From Heterohyrax brucei (lineage: Eukaryota > Chordata > Mammalia > Hyracoidea > Procaviidae), in NCBI GenBank assembly GCA_028571685.1, contig CM053144.1:95510171-95574170 (forward strand): a stretch of 64,000 nt of DNA, read 5' to 3'. The notes under the pieces are model-generated. The model was not told the DNA's origin and did no database searches. It worked only from the letters and a program-made list of their open reading frames with translations. Position 1 is the first letter of the stretch, and each line of letters starts with the position of its first letter. This document shows, one piece after another, positions 1 to 11,174 of this stretch. The position numbers and the translations under genes were made by a program.

Positions 1-600
1 GTCAAGAAAGCATTTTCCTGAAAAACTAGAAAATAATCAACATTTGCATTAAAAAGCTCTTCAGAAACAATAGAATCAGAGAAACATATACATATACATG
101 CACATAAAGAACAAAGAAAAATTATCTCATGTATATGTACTTATAATGAAATATTAAGAAGAATAGATAAAGTGGCTAGTTATGAGACTCTTAACTTTGC
201 AATGCAAAGATATTTGAAGTCCCAAACTCAAAGAATTAATCAATCTTTTTTTTTTTTTTTTTAATTCTTTGGAGATTCAAGTTTGTTGACCTGCAGAGAG
301 TTGAAGCAGTTCAAACTGCAAATTGAAGTAAATACAAAATGCAAAATCCTAATCAGCTTTCATTCAGCCAGCATTAGAGAATGGCACTTTCAGAAGTTAT
401 GTTACAGCTATTTCTACATTCATTCTGCTGTTATTAACTGAAGAATTGAAAAGCAACAACCAGAAAGAAGATGGTCACCATTCAACAGGGGAAATACAAC
501 ACTCATGATCAAGTAAAACATATTTCTTTACCACATTTAAGGATTATTTCACATATAAAATTTTGCCTCTAGGCCCACTAACTATATCCTGCCTTTGGGA
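1..600. other. 5' flank, nothing recognised
   Basis: AT-rich sequence with a poly(T) run at 246-262. No gene, exon or clear repeat family was recognised. Confidence 0.5.
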
Positions 601-604
601 TCAT

Positions 605-715
605 TATCAGAGATAGAGTGGGAATCTAGATTCAAATTCCAGGTCTGGAATTATCTAGCTGAGTCATTTTGGTAAAATTATTTACTTTTGAGCATCAGTT
701 TCAATAAATGTTGGT
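605..715 (+). repeat. Possible MIR fragment
   Basis: The order of motifs (a CCAGGTCTGG-like core, then TGAGTCATTTTGGTAAA and a CATCAGTTT-like segment) resembles the middle of the MIR SINE. It is old and diverged. Confidence 0.4.
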
Positions 716-1189
716 TAGGATATCTGGATAGTATACCTAGTAAATCATACTGTAACCACTGCCTTTGTATAAATGACATTTCAGTTACTTAAACATCTAC
801 AAGTGGGTCTTGAAGGAGTGGCTCTGGCTCTTCGGTTCTTGTAACGGATTCTGCCAGCACTCAGTTCTGTGTTTCTCTGAATTGTTTGCACTGAATGTGT
901 AGCCTTGAGGATTTTGTCTTTTTGTCATCATTACCAATTATTCTTTCTTGTAGGAATCAGAACTCCTGGAATCATAAAACCAAGCATTTTCTTGATATGA
1001 GAACTCGCCTAAGTATGTGTCCTCAAACTAAGTTAAACAGGCTAATGGTGAAATGCCTACTAACCTCTCAAATGTATAGTGTGGTTAAGACATCCTAAAG
1101 GTTATGAAGTATAGGACAAGTTTTTAGTGTGAAGATGATAGATTCTAATGCATTGAGGAGAGTGAGGACCTTGCTGATTAAAATACTGT

Positions 1190-1290
1190 TATGGATTGGA
1201 TTGTGTTCCCCCAAAAGATATGTTAAAGTTCTAACCCCGTTACCCATGAATGTAGCATTGTTTGGAAACAGGTTGTATTTTGTTACACTA
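1190..1290 (+). mobile_element. LTR-like fragment (MaLR-type, tentative)
   Basis: Begins TTATGGATTGGATTGTGTTC followed by a CCCCAAAAGATATG segment, the pattern of the 5' end of a common mammalian LTR class. An AfroSINE interrupts it at about 1291; sequence after 1450 may be its continuation. Confidence 0.4.
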
Positions 1291-1450
1291 GGAGCCCTAG
1301 TAGTGTTGTGCCGAAAAGCTAAAGCTGCTAACCCAAAGGTCAACAACTGGAATCCAGTCACTCACTAGAAACCCTATGGGGCCATTCTACACTTTTCTAT
1401 ATCATCACTGAGTCAGATGTGACTTACAGGCAACAGGGTTGGTTTGTTGT
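1291..1450 (+). mobile_element. AfroSINE
   Basis: tRNA-like head with CTGCTAACCCAAAGGTCAAC, then the body AAACCCTATGGGGCCATTCT and tail GGCAACAGGGTTGGTTTG. Diverged, in sense orientation to SENP6. Confidence 0.8.
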
Positions 1451-1860
1451 ATTTCTGATGCCATACTGGAGTAGGCTGAGTCTTAAACCTAATCTCTTCT
1501 AAGCAGAGTTTTTAAAGGGGAGTAGAGATATGATGGGTCATAAATATACAGTGAGAAGACAACAAGTTGGGGTCTACTGAGAAACATCAAGAAATACCTG
1601 GAATCTGAAATCCGATTCTGATTTAAACTTCTAGCCATAGTGGAAAGCAAAGATCTGCAGATGTCCTTAATTTGAGCTTCTTGACTTCAGAACTGAGAGA
1701 CAGTCAATTTGTTCTTTAGGCACTTGGCTGGCTTGGCTTTAAAGCTACCCACTTGTGCTATTTTTGTTACTCCAGCACTTGGCTTGGCTGGCACTAGATA
1801 TGGACCCCAGAGAATAAATGAGAGGAATGCATTAAGGGATTCTGTGTTTATTATAATAGT

Positions 1861-2051
1861 GTTGTTGTGTGCCCTCCAGTTGATTCCAACTCAAGGCACC
1901 CTATAGGAGAAAGCGGAACTAATACATAGAGTTTCCTAGGTTGTCATCTTTATGGGTGCAGATCACTAAATCTTTTCTCCCAAGATGGGTTCAAACAACA
2001 GACCTCTTGGTTATCAACCTAGCACTTAATGATTGCACCACTAGGGCTCCT
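1861..2051 (-). mobile_element. AfroSINE, longer subtype
   Basis: Reverse-complement copy with tail CCAGTTGATTCCAACTC and head ACCACTAGGGCTCC. It carries an extra middle block (GCAGATCACTAAATCTTTTC) absent from the shorter copies. Confidence 0.8.
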
Positions 2052-2057
2052 ATTAAA

Positions 2058-2243
2058 ATAGAGCCCACTGCTGTGGAGTCAACTCCAACTCATAGTAACC
2101 CTATAGAACAAGTTAGAAAACTGCACTGGGCTTCCAAGACTGTACATCTCAATAGAAGCAGATTCCCACATCTTTTCAGAGCAACTGGTGCGTTTGAACT
2201 GCTGACCTCTCAGTTAGCAGCCAAGCACTCAACCACTGCAGCA
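2058..2243 (-). mobile_element. AfroSINE, longer subtype
   Basis: Second reverse copy directly after the previous one. It carries the extra block (AAGACTGTACATCTC) and the head CAGTTAGCAGCCAAGCACTC. Confidence 0.8.
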
Positions 2244-2271
2244 AGAGAGCTTATGAAAACAGTGAAACTGC

Positions 2272-3025
2272 ATTGTTGTTGTTGTTGTTAGGTATCATCA
2301 GTTCTGACTCATAGGGATACTATGTACTACACAATGAAACACTGCCCAGTCCTGCACCATCCTCATCATCTTTGTCATGTTTGAGCCACTGTTACGGCCA
2401 CTGTGTCAATCTATTTCATTGAGGGTCTTCCTCTTTTTTGCCGACCTTCTACTTTACCAAGTATGATGTCTTTCTCGACAGACTAATTTCTCCTCATAAC
2501 ATGTCCACAATATGTAAGGTTTTGCCATTCATGTTGTTAAGGAGGATTCTGGTTGCACTTCTTCCAAGACCGATTTGTTCATTCTTCTGGCAGTCTGTGG
2601 TATATTCAGTATTCTTTGCCAACACCATAATTCAAATGCATCAATTTTTCTTCAGTGTTCCTTATTACACCATGGCTTGGGTCAGGTATACATTAGTCCT
2701 CAAAGTGACATTTTTCCTTTTTAACACTTTTAAGAAGTCTTTTACACTACGTATGCCCAGTGTAATATGCCATTTGATTTCTTGATTGCTGCTTGAATGG
2801 GCCTTGATTATGGACCAAAGTAAAATGAAATCCTTGGGAACGTCAATCTTCTTTCCATTTGTCATGAAGCTGCTCATTGCTCCAGCTGTGAGTAATTCTG
2901 TTTCCTTTATGTTGAGATGTAATCCATGCTGAAGGGTGTAGTATGGCTTGATAGATTTGATTTGATTTTCATGAGTACTTCAATTCCCATTGCTTTAACC
3001 AAGCAAGGGTGTGTGTCAAAATGGC
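2272..3025 (-). mobile_element. RTE-type LINE, 3' part (interrupted copy)
   Basis: On the minus strand the C-terminal part of an RTE reverse transcriptase can be read in broken frames, with recognisable segments such as DAFELWCWQRI-like text and a GRQKRGRPS-like basic motif. The 3' tip is a GTT/AAC trinucleotide run at 2274-2289 next to a segment resembling the AfroSINE tail. The element resumes at 4081 after an LTR insertion. Related to BovB and the afrotherian RTE1 family. Not coding now. Confidence 0.8.
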
Positions 3026-3222
3026 ATCACCGTAGGGGCATTTGATCTCCTCTAAATTCACAAGGGAGTTGGAAAATCATGATAAGCATTAGTACCCCAA
3101 AGCTGATTCCCAGGAAGCAGAGATCATACATATCTTCTCCCTCCAAACTTTTTACCAATTCTGACACCAACCGTCTCTCCCACAGCACTCTGCCTTTCCG
3201 CTGGGTTTGATATTTAATTCAT
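3026..3222 (-). mobile_element. Insert sequence beside an LTR
   Basis: About 200 bases between the RTE break and the LTR. On the minus strand it directly follows the LTR end and includes TTGGTGTCAGAATTGG, reminiscent of a retroviral primer-binding or leader segment. It may be a remnant of internal ERV sequence; no gene is present. Confidence 0.4.
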
Positions 3223-4080
3223 TGTAACGGTCACACAAAACTCACAGGCAATATTCATGATTATAGGGTTTATTAGAGAAGCAACAGGGTAAAAGTTGGG
3301 ATCAAAAATGATTCAGGACACAGTTCTCTGATTAGGACAGTCTCTTCTCAGCCATGTCAGCAGGTAGGCCTCTTTCTGGCCCTAGCCCCTTGGCCCAGCC
3401 TCTGTCCTGCTCAGGCAAGTGTTGCAAAGCTCTTTAGCTCTGCCAATAAGTGCCTGATGGAACCCATTTTGCCAGCAAACCTCACTCTAGAGGTGCTCAG
3501 CTGTCTTCTCCATTGTTCAGCAAGGCTAGCTCCATCTACTCAGAGGTACTCCATTCGTCCTGGCAGCCTCCTGCCTGAAGGCACTCAGCTTTCTCACTCC
3601 TTGAGGTAGCACACCCACTGTAACTGCCTGATTTCATGGGGCAAGAAACTTGCTGTGCTATCTCATGCTGCTCTTCTGGTTACTATAGCTGCCACTTTGC
3701 TGCTGCCGCTTCTCATCATTGTGTATCATCTCCAGCATTACAACTGTTTCCTGGGTCTAGGAGGCTTTCAGTGAGGGACCTCAAGTCCAAAGAACAGGCT
3801 CCACTCCCATCTCCTTTTAGTGGTTGTTAGGTCCCCCCTTTGCACCTCTGATGTGGCAAGTTTTTAAGGCTAGCAGGATGGTAAAACTGGTCAACCCTCT
3901 CATTAGGGTGCATACATCTTATTTGCATGGTCCACTTGCACTACAGTGCAGTGTACCTTATTTACATTATTAGCCAGCTATGTAATCACCTTGGTGGGTC
4001 AAAAGCACCTAATTTGCATAGTCTCACCAAGACCATAGCAAGAAGCCACATAAAAGTAATCCGTCACACAATATTGTGTC
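3223..4080 (-). mobile_element. Solo-like LTR inserted in the RTE LINE
   Basis: Read on the minus strand, this 858-base block begins TGTGTGACGG and ends CCGTTACA, giving TG...CA ends with short imperfect inverted repeats. An AATAAA signal lies near the end (3269-3274). It splits the RTE LINE exactly between two contiguous ORF parts. No retroviral gene is visible. The family is not named because I could not match it to a consensus. Confidence 0.6.
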
Positions 4081-5630
4081 ATCTTCACACTAAAGGTTGT
4101 TAATGAGCCTTCCTCCAATCCTGATGCTGCATTCATATTGTTATGGTCCAACTTCTCGAATTATCTGCTCAGCATAAAGAATGAATAAGTGTGGTGAAAG
4201 GATACAATCCTGGTGCATATCTCTGCTGATTTTAAACCACGCTGACCTGCCTTGTTCTATTCATAAGACTGTGTCATGGTCTGTGTACAGGTTCTACATG
4301 AGCACAATGTCCTGGAATTTCCGTTTTCCCTAATGTTACTATAATTTGTATGATCCACACAACTGAATCCCTTTGCATAGTCAATAAAAACCAAGTATCT
4401 TTCTGGTATTCTCAACTTTCATATAAGAGCTATCTGACATCAGCAATGAGATCTCTTATTCCACACCATCTTCTGAATCTGGCTCGAATTTTTGGCAGTT
4501 CCCTGTGAACATACTACTGTGATCATTTTTTACTAATCTTCAGCAGAATTTTACTTACATGTGATGCTGATGATGTTGATAATTTCTTCATTCGGTTGGA
4601 TTACCTTTGGAATGGGTATAAACATGGATCTTTTCCTGTTGGTTGACTAGGCAGCTATCCTTCAAATTTCTTGGCATAGACAAAGGAGTGTTCTCAGAGT
4701 TGCATCCATTTGTTGAATATCTCAATTGGTATTCCATCAATTCCTGGAGCCTTGTTTTTCACCAATGCCTTCAGTATAACCCGAATTCTCCATCGTTTGC
4801 AGTGGTTCTTGATCATATGCTACCTCCTCAAATAGTGTAATGTCTACTACTTATTTTTGGTACACTGACACCATGTATTCCTTCCATCTTCTTTTAATGC
4901 TTTTTATGTCATTCAGTATTTTGTCCATACAACACTTCCAAATTGCAATTCAAGGCTTGAGTTCTTTCTCCACTTCTTTTAGCTTGAGAAATGCTGAGCT
5001 TGTTTTTCTTTTTTGGTTTCCTAACTCCAAGTCTTCACATGTTAATACTTCACTTTGTTCTCTTGAGTTGCTCCTTGAAATCTTCTGTTCAGCTCTTTAC
5101 TTTTGTTCACTTTAGCTATCCTACATTCAGGAGAAAGTGTAAACCTCTTGACATCCTTTTGAATCTTTTGTTTCTTTCCTGTCTTTTTAATGATTTTTGC
5201 TTTCTTCATGCATGATGCCTTGGATTTCATTCTACAACTCTTCCAGTCTTTGGCCTTTAGCATTTTATGTGTCAAATCTGTTCTTTAAATGGTCTCTACA
5301 TTCAGGTGGAGTATACTCAATGTTATTCTTTGGCTCCTGAAGACTTGCTTCAATTTTCTTAAGCTATGACTTGAACTTGCATGTGGGCAACTGATGGTCT
5401 GTTCCACAGTTGACTACCAGCCTTGTCTTTATGATACTGAGCTTTTCCATTGTCTCTTTCCATGGATGTAGTCAATTTGATTCCTGGGCATTCTGTCTGT
5501 TGAGGTATGTTCACTGTTCATATTGCTGAAAAAAGGTTTTTCCAATGAATAGGTTGTTGGTTTTGGAAAATTTTCTCAGGTGATATGTGGCTTTTCTGTA
5601 GCCAAGACCATACTTTCAAACTACTGAGCT
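4081..5630 (-). mobile_element. RTE-type LINE, 5' part (interrupted copy)
   Basis: Continuation of the LINE that starts at 2272. The minus strand encodes broken endonuclease/reverse-transcriptase segments: an FIDYAKGFSCVDHT-like motif near 4370-4400 and an endonuclease end resembling NQIDYIHGKR near 5470. Many stops and frameshifts make it a pseudogene. It is cut at 5630 by an LTR-like repeat. Confidence 0.8.
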
Positions 5631-5631
5631 G

Positions 5632-6148
5632 TTTTAGTTATCTAGGGCTACTCTAACTGAAATACCACAGAGTGGATGGTTTTAACAAAGGAAAGTTTAT
5701 TCTTACACAGCTTGGTAGGCTACAAATCCATATTCAGGCTGTCTGCTCCAGGGGAAGGCTTTTCCCTTTGTTGGCTCTGGAGGAAAGTCTGGTATTGCAT
5801 CAGTCTTTGTCCAGTGAGCATCTTGGTGCAGGAACGTCAGGTCTGAATGATGTGCTCTTCTCCCGGTGCTACTTTCTTGATAGTATGAGATTCCCAATTC
5901 TCAGCCTGCTTCCCTTTCATCTTTTGAAGGATGAAAGGATTAAGGGTGGGGCAAGCCATACTCCAGGGAAACTCCCTTTACAGTGGATCAGAGAGGTGAT
6001 CTTATGAAGAGATTTACAGCCCTATCCTAATCCTTTAACGTACAGCATAGGAAAACCACAAAATGGAGGACAGTCACAAGATACTGGGAATCATGGCCCA
6101 GCCACATGACTACACATTTTGGGGGGGACACAATTCAATCCATGACAT
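5632..6148 (-). mobile_element. LTR-like repeat, about 500 bases
   Basis: Starts TTTAGTTATCTAGGGCTACT and ends GGGGGGGACACAATTCAATC; reversed, it carries an AATAAA signal. This is the layout of MaLR-type LTRs. A second copy of the same family lies at 56075-56565, sharing GGGGAAGGCTTTT and CTCTGGAGGAAAGTC. Family name tentative. Confidence 0.6.
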
Positions 6149-6589
6149 GATCCTTCATTATAACAGTAGGAAAATACAATAGATGGATACAAATGCAAAT
6201 GGGTTTGGTACACTGATATTTCAGGAAGAAAAGATTCTGTTGTGGATGATAGGGGAAGGGTTGGAGAATTCTGAAATAGTTGTGACAGTTAAATACCATG
6301 CTGATTTGAGAACTTAGTTGGCAATCAGGTAACATGTAAGTTTCCTAGGAACTTGCTGCATTAATGTTGTATTAGAAGCAATCTTCTCTTTTAGACGACC
6401 CTTCTATATTCCAACAGGGAGATAGTGGTAAGTGGATTTATTCATAGTGAGGCTTTCAGGAGAGGAAACCAGGAAATTGTAGAGGCAAGGGAGTTGAACA
6501 CATAATCAAGAAAGAATAAATATAATAACGTACCATGGAATCTAAATTGAGTAGGGAAAGAAGATAAAAGATTGTGTAAGTGTTCTAAA

Positions 6590-7095
6590 ATTGGAGAGAC
6601 CCTGCATGCCTAGAGTGGTTGGTGCAGGTGTAGGCCTGACTCTATTTTGTGACTTTTGCTTCTTCATTTCTGTGAATGAAACCTTGACTTCTTCACATGT
6701 ACTGGCCCTGGGCCTTTGGCTGGGTAAAACCAGCATACAAACTTCTGTCCATTTATAACCATATGTCTTTGGGTCTCTGGCTAAAAGGAACCAGCAGATC
6801 CTGGCCCAGTATCAGTCATCTTGTGAGTCCCTTTCAAGTAAATACTTGCACATATACTGTTTACCAACTCCCACTGAAACCCTGCTTTTAGATATCCCAC
6901 TTTCCACTTACTATTGCTTGCCTGCCAATCAGAATACTGTAGGTAAACTTCCCTATCCAACTCTTTGACTATGTTCCTGTGATTGCAGCTTTTCAGAGCA
7001 GTGGTTTTTACTTTGTGAGATCCAGCATGACCTGGCTTTAGCTGCCTTTGCTCCCAATAAATCTCTTTACTTTCATCTTCAACTGTAACTTAACA
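6590..7095 (+). mobile_element. Possible ERV LTR
   Basis: The segment ends with TCCCAATAAATCTCTTTACT, a typical retroviral polyadenylation region, preceded by CCAATCAGAATACTG-like promoter sequence. The left boundary is uncertain and no internal viral region was seen. Confidence 0.35.
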
Positions 7096-7141
7096 AAAAG
7101 AGAAAATGAAGTTGATGGGTTTAGGGGGCACCAAAAATCAA

Positions 7142-7301
7142 ATCAAACCCACTGCCATCGAATCGATTCTTGCTCATAGTGACCTTATAGGACAGAGTAG
7201 AACTGCCCCCAGAGTTTCCAAGGAGCATCTGATGGATTTGTACTTCCAAAACTTTTGATTAGCACATGTAGGTCTTCACCACTATACCAACACAGTTTCC
7301 T
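7142..7301 (-). mobile_element. AfroSINE
   Basis: Tail CAAACCCACTGCCATCGAAT and body AGAGTTTCCAAGGAGCATCT in reverse orientation. The head region is diverged. Confidence 0.85.
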
Positions 7302-7302
7302 T

Positions 7303-7469
7303 CAAACCAAAACCAAACCCAGTGGCAGAGAGTTGATTCTGACTCACAGTGACCCTATAGGGCGCAGTAAAAGTGCTCCAAGGAGTTTCCAAGGAGTGCC
7401 TAGAGGATTCAAACTGCTGACCTTCTGGTTAGCAGCTGTAGCACTGACCCACTACATCACCAGGGCTTC
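7303..7469 (-). mobile_element. AfroSINE
   Basis: Reverse copy with ACCAAACCCAGTGGCAGAGA, GACCTTCTGGTTAGCAGCTG and head ACTACATCACCAGGGCTTCC. Tandem with the previous copy. Confidence 0.9.
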
Positions 7470-7477
7470 CTTACAGA

Positions 7478-7545
7478 TCACAAAAAGCAAAACCAAACCC
7501 TCTGCTGTTGATTGTGACTCATTTTCTGGGGACTGCAGTGAGGTT
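7478..7545 (-). mobile_element. AfroSINE tail fragment
   Basis: Only the 3' part is present (AAACCAAACCCTCTGCTGTT...GACTC). It is the third SINE in a row. Confidence 0.55.
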
Positions 7546-7569
7546 CAAAATGGTCATAGTGGTTAAAGA

Positions 7570-8640
7570 AAGAATAGTTCAGTTGCTAAATCTGGAAGAG
7601 AAGCAGGTTTTGTATACGATCTCGGGAGTGGGTGAATGAAGTAAGTGGATAAAAAGACATTGGAGAACACATGCTCTTAGGTTAGAATTAGGGGTGGCAG
7701 GATCTTGTTATGTTTGATTTCCATTTTCCACCCCCCCAAATTTCTTTAATAAAATTACAGAAACTCACATAAACTTATAGAAAATAACATACCCACTATA
7801 ATGTTAAAAATAATTAAAACTCATTGAAATTTGAACATAAAGTTTATTCTGAAATTACTTTATATGCATATAGAGAAACCCCTTTGATTTCAGAAAAAAT
7901 CACATGGCTCCAAGAAGCTTCCTACAATGGAGTTTTCCAAAGAGGAAAGGAGGGAGAAACAAAGAAGACCAACCATTGGCTAATCTTAACATGATTGACT
8001 CAACCCTGCTCTTCCCCTTTTACAGAGTTCAATAGATACCAGTTTACAAAACAGTCTCTGCCTCTCCATCCAACTACACCTTGGGAGATTCAAATTTAGC
8101 AAGCCAGGTTTTGAAAAGCAAGTCAAAGCCAAGTGCCGTCGAGTTGGATCTGAAGCAAAGGAGGACAGAAAGGATTTGCAACTTGAGGTGAAAGAAAAAC
8201 TTACAGAGAATTAATTTTGGTGAAGGATTTCTTTACAGCAAGTAGTGGATAAATTGATCACCAAACCAAACTATTATATCTGCTCTCAATTTTTCTTTGA
8301 CTGTGGTTACCCATCCATTCAAATCTAAAATAGTCCAACTTTTCTCCATTATGCCAGAATTAAATTTTGCTCAATGACAAGTTAGCTGAGAGCTGAATGG
8401 AATTTTCTAAGTTGAAATGTTAAAGACATGCAAGACTTTTAGAAAAAATTAAATACATAACTAAGATCTAGATTAGTAATTAATCATGTTCCTGATATTC
8501 AAAGACACTCTCAAGTAACCTCGCTTAACTTCAAATATAAGAGGAGCTGCTAATAAAGTATTTTATAACACACTAAACATATATTTGCATGCACTGTAAT
8601 TATACCGGAATTTCAGGAAGGTTGCACTAAATCAGAAAAT
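7570..8640. other. 5' flank, mostly unassigned
   Basis: AT-rich unique-looking sequence with no exon. The only recognisable piece is a 19-base AfroSINE tail fragment, AAGCCAAGTGCCGTCGAGT, at 8126-8144. Confidence 0.5.
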
Positions 8641-8659
8641 CATCTAGATCCTGAGTTCT

Positions 8660-8814
8660 GGAAACCAAATCCATGTCATTGACTGATTCTGACTCACAAC
8701 AACCCTACAGGACAGAGTACAACTGCCCCATAAAATTTCCAAAGAGCACCTGGCAGATTCCAACTGCTGACCTTTTGGTTTGCAGCACTTAACTGCTACA
8801 CCACCAGGGTTTCC
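8660..8814 (-). mobile_element. AfroSINE
   Basis: Reverse copy from GGAAACCAAATCCATGTCAT to the head CTACACCACCAGGGTTTCC. Confidence 0.9.
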
Positions 8815-8982
8815 GGATAAAGACATACATGATGCAAACTCCTAATAAATCACATTCATATGAAATAAGGATTTTACAAAATACCTTTAATACTATACTT
8901 GAATATAGAAACATCATTTTACTCATAATTGTAGATTCAGAATAGTTCAACTGAAATGGATCTACACATTGTTTAAACTAGT

Positions 8983-9128
8983 CGTTCTCAGTGTGATCCC
9001 CTGATCAGCAGCATCAGTATCACCCGGAAGGCTTGTTAAAACAAATACCCCATGCCCAGAGTTTCTGATTCAGTGAGTCTGGAGTGGGGCCTGAGAAGGT
9101 GTCTTTCTAATAAGTTCCCACCTTATTT
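8983..9128 (+). mobile_element. MER5A-like hAT-Charlie element
   Basis: Contains CAGCAGCATCAGTATCACCC, CAGAGTTTCTGATTCAGTGA and GGAGTGGGGCCTGAGAA, the signature order of the nonautonomous MER5A DNA transposon. Confidence 0.75.
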
Positions 9129-9139
9129 CCCATATCATA

Positions 9140-9400
9140 AGTACTAGTTTTCTATGGCCGCTGTAACAAGTCAACAGTAATTTAGGAGCTTAACACAGAT
9201 TTATCCTCTTACATTTCTGTAAGTTACAAGTGGAATTCATATCTTGCCGGACTAAAATCAATGCGCCAGCTTTCCTTTCTGGAGATTCTCAGGGAAATTA
9301 GTTTCTTTGGCTTTTCCAGCTTCCAAAGGCCCACCCACATTCCTTGGCTCTTCCTCCATCTCCAAAGTCAGCATGTGTAAGTATTTTAATACCAGACGCT
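9140..9400 (-). mobile_element. LTR-like fragment (MaLR-type, tentative)
   Basis: GTTTTCTATGGCCGCTGTAA begins a segment of the same general class as 5632-6148 but more diverged, with CATTCCTTGGCTCTTCCTCC further on. Confidence 0.45.
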
Positions 9401-10240
9401 TATTTTTGAAAACTACATTTTGGAGTCAGTACAACTAAGTACAGTCAACTATATCTGCCCATTACCTACATGCCTCAGTATTATACTGTCATCAGCACAG
9501 GCTATGTCACAGAGCACTGCAAGGGGATAATGCAATACCCTCAGGCAACAACAACAAATAAGTAATGTTCATTAAACTATTCTTACTAAATTAAGAAAGA
9601 TTAATATTCTATTTTAGGAAAAGATTTTAAAAGAAGTTTTAAACAAAAGGTTTGCTCTTAAGGACAACTGAATTAGTACAGTTCATTCCCCAAATATTGT
9701 ATTTTACTCAGTTTTAGGCATCATTTTAACTGCTGCTGAATTTTCATTGACTTACAGCATAATTTTTGTTTGTTTTTTAAAGAGGGATGACGAGGAATTA
9801 AAAAAAAATGTATTTTATTTTTGACTAGAGAACTACTCACCTAAAAGAGCTGAGTTTCGGTGGTGGGACTACAAGGTGATTTCACTTTTCTCTTTTTCTG
9901 TATTTTCGAGTACTTAATTAACAAGTATCTATTATTTTCATAATTAAAAAAAATTCTTGTCACTTCACTACAATTACACGACCTAATAACATAGGGTAAG
10001 AATTTTTAAGTTTCAGGCACATAAATGACAGACTCTTTCTTTCTTTCTTTTTTTTTTTTTTTTTTGCTGTATCATCCAAAGTGCACTGCAGACGACAAAT
10101 TACTTCGAAAACTTCTTTAAAAACGAATGTAGCTCACAGTTCATTTTCAAAAAATGTGATTGCACTATCTCACTACCCTTTCCTTTCAGGTGGCTATGGC
10201 TTAAATACTAAGTCCTCCTCAAAGAAATGAACTGTTAGCA
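9400..10240. other. AT-rich sequence before the CpG island
   Basis: No gene or clear transposon. A TTTC/poly(T) run lies at 10036-10063. Distal promoter elements may be present but cannot be named. Confidence 0.5.
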
Positions 10241-10520
10241 TTTCTGAGGCATCTGTGGAGCCACGGGACACAAAGACATCACCAGTCCCCCTCAGAAGCG
10301 CTCACACGCCAAGTTTGCAACGGGCCCTCGGACGAAAAGGTGTCCAGGCCAAGGGGCGCCCGGGGGTGCCGACCGGTCCTGTCTGGAGCCCCGGTGGCCG
10401 GCGCCAGGAGACAGGGCGATCGGCGAGCCGAGCTCCGGCTGCTGAGGAGCCGCACCGGGGCCGCCAGCGTCAGGGCGGGAGCGGAAGCCGGGCGGGAGCT
10501 CCCGAGCCCGTGGGGGAGGA

Positions 10521-10552
10521 GCGGCGGCGGGGGCGGCGGCGGCGGCGGCGGC
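10521..10552 (+). repeat. CGG trinucleotide run
   Basis: Three CGG units, a GGG interruption, then six CGG units, in the CpG island about 630 bases before the start codon. Such runs are common in mammalian 5' UTRs and promoters and can be length-polymorphic. Confidence 0.9.
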
Positions 10553-11142
10553 TGAGGCTGCACTGGCGACCGACGCGAGGCGGTGGCAGAGGAGACCCAC
10601 CCCTGTCCACATGGACAGTCGCACAGGCCTACGCTGATGCATTCGCGCCTGGGCGGGGTGGGCGGACGGCCTTAGAGGCAGCGGCTGCAGAAACACCGAG
10701 GGGCCTGGGGAGACGCCTGACGGTCGCAGAGACTTTGCCGCCCTGGTGCGGCTAGTGCGGCCATTTTACTGCCCGGGGCTAGAGGAGGCGTGTTGGCGTG
10801 CTCGCCTGCATTCTTCTTTCCCAGGGGTCTGCAGCTGGGGGAAGCTTTTCCGGCCGCTTAGGTGGGTAGTGGATGGGGAGTCGTGGGCCGAGAGGAACTG
10901 GGCCAGGGAAGCGCCGTCGACGTCGTCGCCGCTCGCGTTCCCCTGGAGGGGCCTGAGGAGAAGCCTCTTCACCCGCCAGCCCGCGGACAGGCCCGGGAGC
11001 GCCTGGGCTGCTTTTGTGTAGGCCCATCTGGAAGTCGGAGCGCCGCTCGCCGGACGGCCGAACCCGAGGCCCGCAATCCTGCGGCGGCTATTCTCCTTCG
11101 GCGCGGCCCCTCATCCCGGCGATCGTGGCGGCGGTGTGGGCC

Positions 11143-11151
11143 ATGGATTAA
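11143..11151 (+). other. Minimal upstream ORF (Met-Asp-stop)
   Basis: ATGGATTAA encodes two residues. The ATG has G at -3 and G at +4, a good initiation context, and its stop codon lies 26 bases before the SENP6 ATG in another frame. If the main cap site is upstream of it, it could reduce initiation at the SENP6 start. Its use depends on the unknown start site. Confidence 0.5.
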
Positions 11152-11174
11152 GAAGGAGGCGGCGTGGGAGGAGG

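Noticed and set aside
1-10240. Search for the 3' or 5' end of a neighbouring upstream gene.
   Set aside because: All protein-like matches in this flank are LINE remnants; no host exon was supported.
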